Source: an uncultured Collinsella sp. (GTDB taxonomy: Bacteria; Actinomycetota; Coriobacteriia; Coriobacteriales; Coriobacteriaceae). From it: 9,857 bases of DNA. The notes below the pieces were generated by a model that was not told the DNA's origin, did no database searches, and worked only from the letters and a program-made list of their open reading frames with translations. The DNA is taken from NCBI GenBank assembly GCA_900544845.1, contig UQWV01000066.1, forward strand, positions 1 to 9,857. The letters run 5' to 3'. The position numbers and the translations under genes are program-made. Below, in pieces: positions 7,292-9,857 of the stretch. Position 1 is the first letter of the stretch; every line of letters starts with the position of its first letter.

Positions 7292-7444
7292 GCCCCTGAG
7301 AGCCGCGGGAGCCGGGCGGCGCATATGAACTTTATCGCGAGTTCCGCACGCAAAGGAAAGCACTTAATGTGCTTTCCGTCTTGCGCAGGACTGTAGAGCA
7401 GGAAAGTTCATATGCGCCGCCCGGCTCCCGCGGCTCTCAGGGGC
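7292..7444 (+). repeat. Long-hairpin repeat element, copy B (forward orientation)
   Basis: A perfect 41-bp inverted repeat (7292-7332 with 7404-7444, extendable by one pair to 42 bp) encloses a core with an inner 9-bp stem, GGAAAGCAC (7355-7363) with GTGCTTTCC (7369-7377), around the loop TTAAT. The core flanks (7331-7354 and 7378-7404) match copy A base for base when A is read on the minus strand. The outer arms are unrelated to those of copy A. Within the inner stem five consecutive base pairs differ from copy A, and pairing is kept on both sides. Copies A and B are inverted relative to each other and 143 bases apart. Confidence 0.87.
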
Positions 7445-7541
7445 ATCTCTCATGCAAAAACTGTCGTGGGGTAAAGTCCGAGGTCAGTGGCGTTTTATAC
7501 CGAGAAATCCAAAAAAGTTGAAAATTCATTACAAATTTGCG

Positions 7542-7570
7542 TTGACTTTAGGTAACTAAAGTTTCATACT
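7542..7570 (+). promoter_or_regulatory. Sigma70-type promoter of the cstA transcript
   Basis: TTGACT (7542-7547, 5 of 6 consensus matches) is followed after 17 bases by CATACT (7565-7570, 4 of 6). The local sequence is much more AT-rich than its surroundings. Transcription would start near 7577, leaving a leader of about 235 nt before the cstA ATG. The promoter spacer contains a perfect palindrome (7545-7562). Confidence 0.7.
7545..7562. promoter_or_regulatory. Candidate operator palindrome inside the cstA promoter
   Basis: ACTTTAG (7545-7551) and CTAAAGT (7556-7562) are perfect inverted repeats around GTAA. They begin in the last bases of the -35 box and fill most of the spacer, where a dimeric DNA-binding protein would block RNA polymerase. 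The half-site TTTAG faintly recalls the TTAGG half-sites of DtxR/MntR-type metalloregulators, but I cannot assign a regulator. The two halves could also simply reflect AT-rich promoter sequence. Confidence 0.5.
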
Positions 7571-7641
7571 CCTTTTCAACCACTGGGGGATGTGAACACG
7601 CACGGATCGTTCGCATCATGATTGAAGAGGATTTCTTAGAC

Positions 7642-7686
7642 ATGTTCACGCATCAGCTAAACATTATCAGCGTAGTAATTATCTGA
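7642..7686 (+). CDS. Candidate Ile/Val-rich leader peptide (14 aa) upstream of cstA
   Basis: The frame encodes MFTHQLNIISVVII followed by TGA. Six of the last seven codons are Ile or Val, including tandem GTA GTA, a Val codon scarcely used in the neighbouring genes. AGAGG (7626-7630) lies 11 nt before the ATG, which is acceptable though slightly long. The ORF could extend upstream to ATG 7618 (22 residues), but that start has no visible Shine-Dalgarno. The Ile/Val codons sit in the loop and 3' arm of a hairpin and lie 55 nt before a strong terminator, the layout of leader peptides that control ilv-type operons by ribosome stalling. It is too short for family evidence, so translation is inferred. 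Confidence 0.5.
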   Translation: MFTHQLNIISVVII

Positions 7687-7737
7687 TGCGGGTTAGCACA
7701 TACAGCTAGCCCGTACGATAACGGGCGGCTGATGAAG

Positions 7738-7776
7738 ATGAGGGCCGTCGAGCGCAACCGACGGCCCTCATTTTTT
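7738..7776 (+). terminator. Strong intrinsic terminator in the cstA leader (attenuator terminator)
   Basis: TGAGGGCCGTCG (7739-7750) pairs perfectly over 12 bp with CGACGGCCCTCA (7759-7770) around an eight-base loop. An extra A-T pair (7738/7771) is possible, and six T follow (7771-7776). It lies downstream of the cstA promoter and only 22 bases before the cstA Shine-Dalgarno. It therefore cannot serve an upstream gene alone and would stop most cstA transcripts unless it is overridden. Confidence 0.9.
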
Positions 7777-7811
7777 ATGTCTGGGAAGTTCTTTTTAGAG
7801 GAGGAAATGTA

Positions 7812-9701
7812 ATGAACGGAGTTTTGCTCATGGTTGTGGCCGCGGCGGTGCTCGCCTGCGGCTATCTGGGCTATGGCCGATGGCTGGCCAACAAGTGGGG
7901 CGTTGACAAAGAGGCCCTCACGCCGGCCAAGCGCATGAAGGACGGCAACAGCTTCTCGCCCGTCTCCGCCTTCACCGCGTTCTCGCACCAGTTCAGCTCG
8001 ATCTGCGGTGCCGGCCCTGTTACGGGTACGATCGTCGCCATGGCCTTTGGCTGGCTGCCCGTCGTGCTCTGGGTCCTCGTCGGCGGCATCTTCTTTGGTG
8101 CCGTCCACGACTTTGGTGCCCTGTACGCTTCGATGAAGAACAACGGCAAGTCGCTCGCTCAGCTCATCGAGAAGTACATCGGCAAGACTGGCCGTCGCCT
8201 GTTCCTGCTGTTCTGCTGGCTGTTCTGCATCATCGTCATCGCCGCCTTCACCGACATGGTCTGCAAGACGTTCATGTTCACCCCGGCCGTTGACGCTTCT
8301 GGTGCTGCTACCGGTGCCATCGACTTCACCAAGTCCTATGCCGCCGGCTGCGCTGGTACCATCTCCATCCTGTTCACCTTCGTCGCTATCGCCTTTGGTT
8401 GGGCTCAGAAGAAGTTCAACCTCACCGGCGCTGCCGAGTTCGTCACCGGCGTGGTCCTCATGGTCCTCATGTTTGCCGTCGGTATGCAGTTTCCGGTCTA
8501 CCTGGACAAGTTCCAGTGGTTCGCCGTCGTCATGGTCTACCTGGTCTTCGCTGGCGCTATGCCCATCCAGATGCTCAAGACCCCGCGTGACTACCTCACT
8601 TCCATCATGATGATCGTCATGATCGTCTGCGCTGTCCTTGGCATCGTCGTCCTGGGCGTCAACGGTCAGGCCACTATCACCGCTCCGGTCTTCACCGGCT
8701 TCTCCACTGCCTCAGGCATGATGTTCCCGGTCCTGTTCGTCTCCGTCGCTTGCGGTGCTCTCTCCGGTTTCCACAGCCTCGTTTCTTCCGGCACCTCTTC
8801 TAAGCAGGTCGAGAAGGAGCAGGACGCCGTCAAGGTCGGTTACGGCGCTATGATCGTCGAGTCCTTCGTCGGCATCCTTGCCATCATCGTCGCCGGCATC
8901 ATGTTCTCCGACATGAACACCGCCGGTACCGGCGCCCTCAACGCCGGCGTCGCTTCCACCCCGTTCCAGATCTTCGCCGCTGGCATCTCCCGCGGTATGC
9001 AGGCCTTCGGTGTTGACGGCACGCTCGCTACCGTCTTTATGACCATGAACGTTTCCGCTCTGGCCCTGACCTCGCTCGACGCCGTCGCCCGCATCGCCCG
9101 CACCTCGTTCTCCGAGTTCTTTGCCCGGACCAACGACGCCCTGGCCATCGAGTCCAAGGCCGGCTACATGAAGGTCCTCGGCAACCCCTGGTTCGCCACG
9201 GTCGTCACCCTGCTTCCCGGTCTCGCCCTCGCTTTTGGTGGCTATGCCAACATTTGGCCGCTCTTTGGTGCTTCCAACCAGCTGCTCGGCGGCATGACCA
9301 TGATCACCCTCGCCGTGTTCTGCAAGTGCACCGGTCGCAAGGGCTGGATGCTCTACGTGCCCGTCGCCTTCCTGCTCTGCTGCACCTTCACCTCGCTGGT
9401 CCAGAGCGCCATGGGCTGCATGACCGCCGTCCAGGCCTACGGTTTCTTCGGTACCATCCCGGCTACTGCCACCACGGCCGCCGTCTCCGTCGCCGCCACC
9501 AAGGGCCTGCAGCTCGTCTTCGCCGTCCTGCTGATGGTCCTGGGTCTCATCGTCGCCGTCAACTGCCTCAAGGAGTTCTTCGGCAAGGAGGCTGGCTCCA
9601 TGCCCGACGAGGAGCCCGAGTGGTCCGAGATGGGCAAGGCCGAGTATGGCCGCGCCGCTGCCGCTGAGGCTCCTGCCGATGCCGAGACCGCCAAGGCTTA
9701 G
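7812..9701 (+). CDS. cstA: CstA-family carbon-starvation transporter (peptide or pyruvate uptake)
   Basis: CstA proteins are inner-membrane transporters; E. coli members import pyruvate and Campylobacter CstA supports peptide uptake, so the substrate here is uncertain. The 629-residue protein is highly hydrophobic with roughly 14-16 membrane segments by eye. Family motifs are HQFSSICGAGPVTG at 59-72, GAVHDFG at 96-102, TPRDYL at 257-262, GFHSLVSSGTSSKQ at 319-332, TSLDAVARIAR at 420-430 and LFGASNQLLGG at 484-494. It is shorter than E. coli CstA (about 700 residues). The last 40 residues are hydrophilic, acidic then Ala-rich, and probably cytoplasmic. AGGAGG (7799-7804) lies 7 nt before the ATG. 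Codon choice is strongly C-ending (GTC, ATC, CTC, ACC), unlike the mixed usage of acpS and nnrDE, suggesting high expression. It is a single-gene unit with its own promoter, attenuator and terminator. Confidence 0.93.
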   Translation: MNGVLLMVVAAAVLACGYLGYGRWLANKWGVDKEALTPAKRMKDGNSFSPVSAFTAFSHQFSSICGAGPVTGTIVAMAFGWLPVVLWVLVGGIFFGAVHDFGALYASMKNNGKSLAQLIEKYIGKTGRRLFLLFCWLFCIIVIAAFTDMVCKTFMFTPAVDASGAATGAIDFTKSYAAGCAGTISILFTFVAIAFGWAQKKFNLTGAAEFVTGVVLMVLMFAVGMQFPVYLDKFQWFAVVMVYLVFAGAMPIQMLKTPRDYLTSIMMIVMIVCAVLGIVVLGVNGQATITAPVFTGFSTASGMMFPVLFVSVACGALSGFHSLVSSGTSSKQVEKEQDAVKVGYGAMIVESFVGILAIIVAGIMFSDMNTAGTGALNAGVASTPFQIFAAGISRGMQAFGVDGTLATVFMTMNVSALALTSLDAVARIARTSFSEFFARTNDALAIESKAGYMKVLGNPWFATVVTLLPGLALAFGGYANIWPLFGASNQLLGGMTMITLAVFCKCTGRKGWMLYVPVAFLLCCTFTSLVQSAMGCMTAVQAYGFFGTIPATATTAAVSVAATKGLQLVFAVLLMVLGLIVAVNCLKEFFGKEAGSMPDEEPEWSEMGKAEYGRAAAAEAPADAETAKA

Positions 9702-9740
9702 TCGACCTGACGAGTTGAACGCCACATCTATATGACTCGG

Positions 9741-9779
9741 AAAGACCGGGTCCGCAATCAAGCGGACCCGGTCTTTTTT
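9741..9779 (+). terminator. Intrinsic terminator of cstA
   Basis: GACCGGGTCCGC (9744-9755) pairs perfectly with GCGGACCCGGTC (9762-9773) around AATCAA, followed by six T (9774-9779). AAA at 9741-9743 extends the stem by three A-T pairs. The structure begins 39 bases after the cstA stop. Confidence 0.95.
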
Positions 9780-9784
9780 CTTCA

Positions 9785-9842
9785 AGACTTTAGTCTGCTG
9801 GCCGCGCAGCGGCCAGCTTTAAACCACCCGCTACGCGGGTGG
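9785..9842. repeat. Tandem short hairpins at the right edge (REP-like or IS200/IS605-type end)
   Basis: Three palindromes follow one another: AGACT-TT-AGTCT (9785-9796), GCTGGCCGC-GCA-GCGGCCAGC (9797-9817, 9-bp stem) and CCACCCGC-TAC-GCGGGTGG (9824-9842, 8-bp stem). The last two are separated by TTTAAA. Small imperfect-loop hairpins of this kind occur in REP sequences and in the subterminal ends of IS200/IS605 elements, where the transposase recognises them as single-stranded DNA. No transposase gene is visible before the window ends at 9857, so the identity is open. Confidence 0.5.
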
Positions 9843-9857
9843 AGACAAACGGCTTTA

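Larger units (their letters stand above)
7577..7811 (+). promoter_or_regulatory. Structured 5' leader of cstA, candidate attenuator
   Basis: Several helices can form and some exclude each other. P1 pairs GTGAACA (7592-7598) with TGTTCAC (7643-7649). P2 pairs CGCATCAG (7649-7656) with CTGATGCG (7683-7690). P3 pairs CGGGTTAGC (7689-7697) with GCTAGCCCG (7705-7713, one G-U). P3-alt pairs GCCCGT (7709-7714) with ACGGGC (7721-7726). CATCAGC (7651-7657) can instead pair with GCTGATG (7728-7734). The leader ends in a strong terminator (7738-7776). A short peptide ORF with Ile/Val codons lies inside P2. This arrangement suggests conditional transcription termination. I found no convincing anti-terminator helix, and no match to a riboswitch or T-box that I know. 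Confidence 0.6.

Noticed and set aside
7020..7444. CRISPR array or invertible promoter switch
   Set aside because: There are only two copies in opposite orientation without regular spacers, and the 75-base core holds no convincing promoter to be inverted.
7461..7485. GGGGTAAAGTCCGAGGTC resembles a conserved RNase P RNA segment
   Set aside because: Only one short match, with no other RNase P helices around it; most likely chance.
7577..7780. T-box or known metabolite riboswitch before cstA
   Set aside because: No AGGGTGGNACCGCG-type T-box sequence and none of the consensus cores I know (c-di-GMP, glycine, fluoride, ZTP) could be found.
8712..9785. Long open frame on the minus strand, 357 codons
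   Set aside because: It lies antisense to cstA and its translation is a low-complexity Gly/Asp/Glu/His-rich string; it comes from the strong C-ending codon bias of cstA.

Overview
The window looks like a chromosomal segment from a GC-rich member of the Coriobacteriia (Actinomycetota), most probably Collinsella or a close relative. That assignment is inference. It rests on the gene order, the TsaB-RimI-TsaD fusion, the codon usage and the style of the intergenic repeats. No rRNA or other taxonomic marker is present.

Region 1 (1-168) holds the strong intrinsic terminator of an upstream unit and a sigma70-like promoter. Region 2 (181-7004) is a tight, co-directional housekeeping operon: acpS (holo-ACP synthase), a bifunctional NnrE/NnrD enzyme for repair of hydrated NAD(P)H, alr (alanine racemase), a family 4 [4Fe-4S] uracil-DNA glycosylase, tsaE, and a 794-residue triple fusion TsaB-RimI-TsaD. 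Gaps between genes run from 12 bases down to a 14-base overlap, and most genes have a clear Shine-Dalgarno. Together they cover carrier-protein activation, cofactor repair, D-Ala supply for peptidoglycan, uracil repair and the t6A37 tRNA modification. The last two genes supply three of the four bacterial t6A proteins; TsaC/Sua5 is not in the window.

Region 3 (7005-7811) has no ordinary gene but is dense in structure. Two oppositely oriented copies of a long hairpin element (7020-7148 reversed, 7292-7444 forward) share an identical core, while the sequences of their outer and inner stems differ and yet remain perfectly self-complementary. After them come a promoter with an 18-base palindrome inside it, then a structured leader of about 235 nt. 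The leader encodes a candidate 14-residue peptide ending Ile-Ile-Ser-Val-Val-Ile-Ile and finishes in a strong intrinsic terminator just before the next gene. This looks like a ribosome-mediated attenuator.

Region 4 (7812-9701) is a CstA-family membrane transporter with a very C-rich codon choice, suggesting high expression. It ends in a strong terminator (9741-9779). Region 5 (9785-9857) is a run of short hairpins that may be the edge of a REP-like or IS200/IS605-type element continuing past the window.

The most interesting items are the covarying paired hairpin elements and the Ile/Val leader in front of cstA. The triple fusion and an alanine racemase lacking the usual carbamylated lysine come next.
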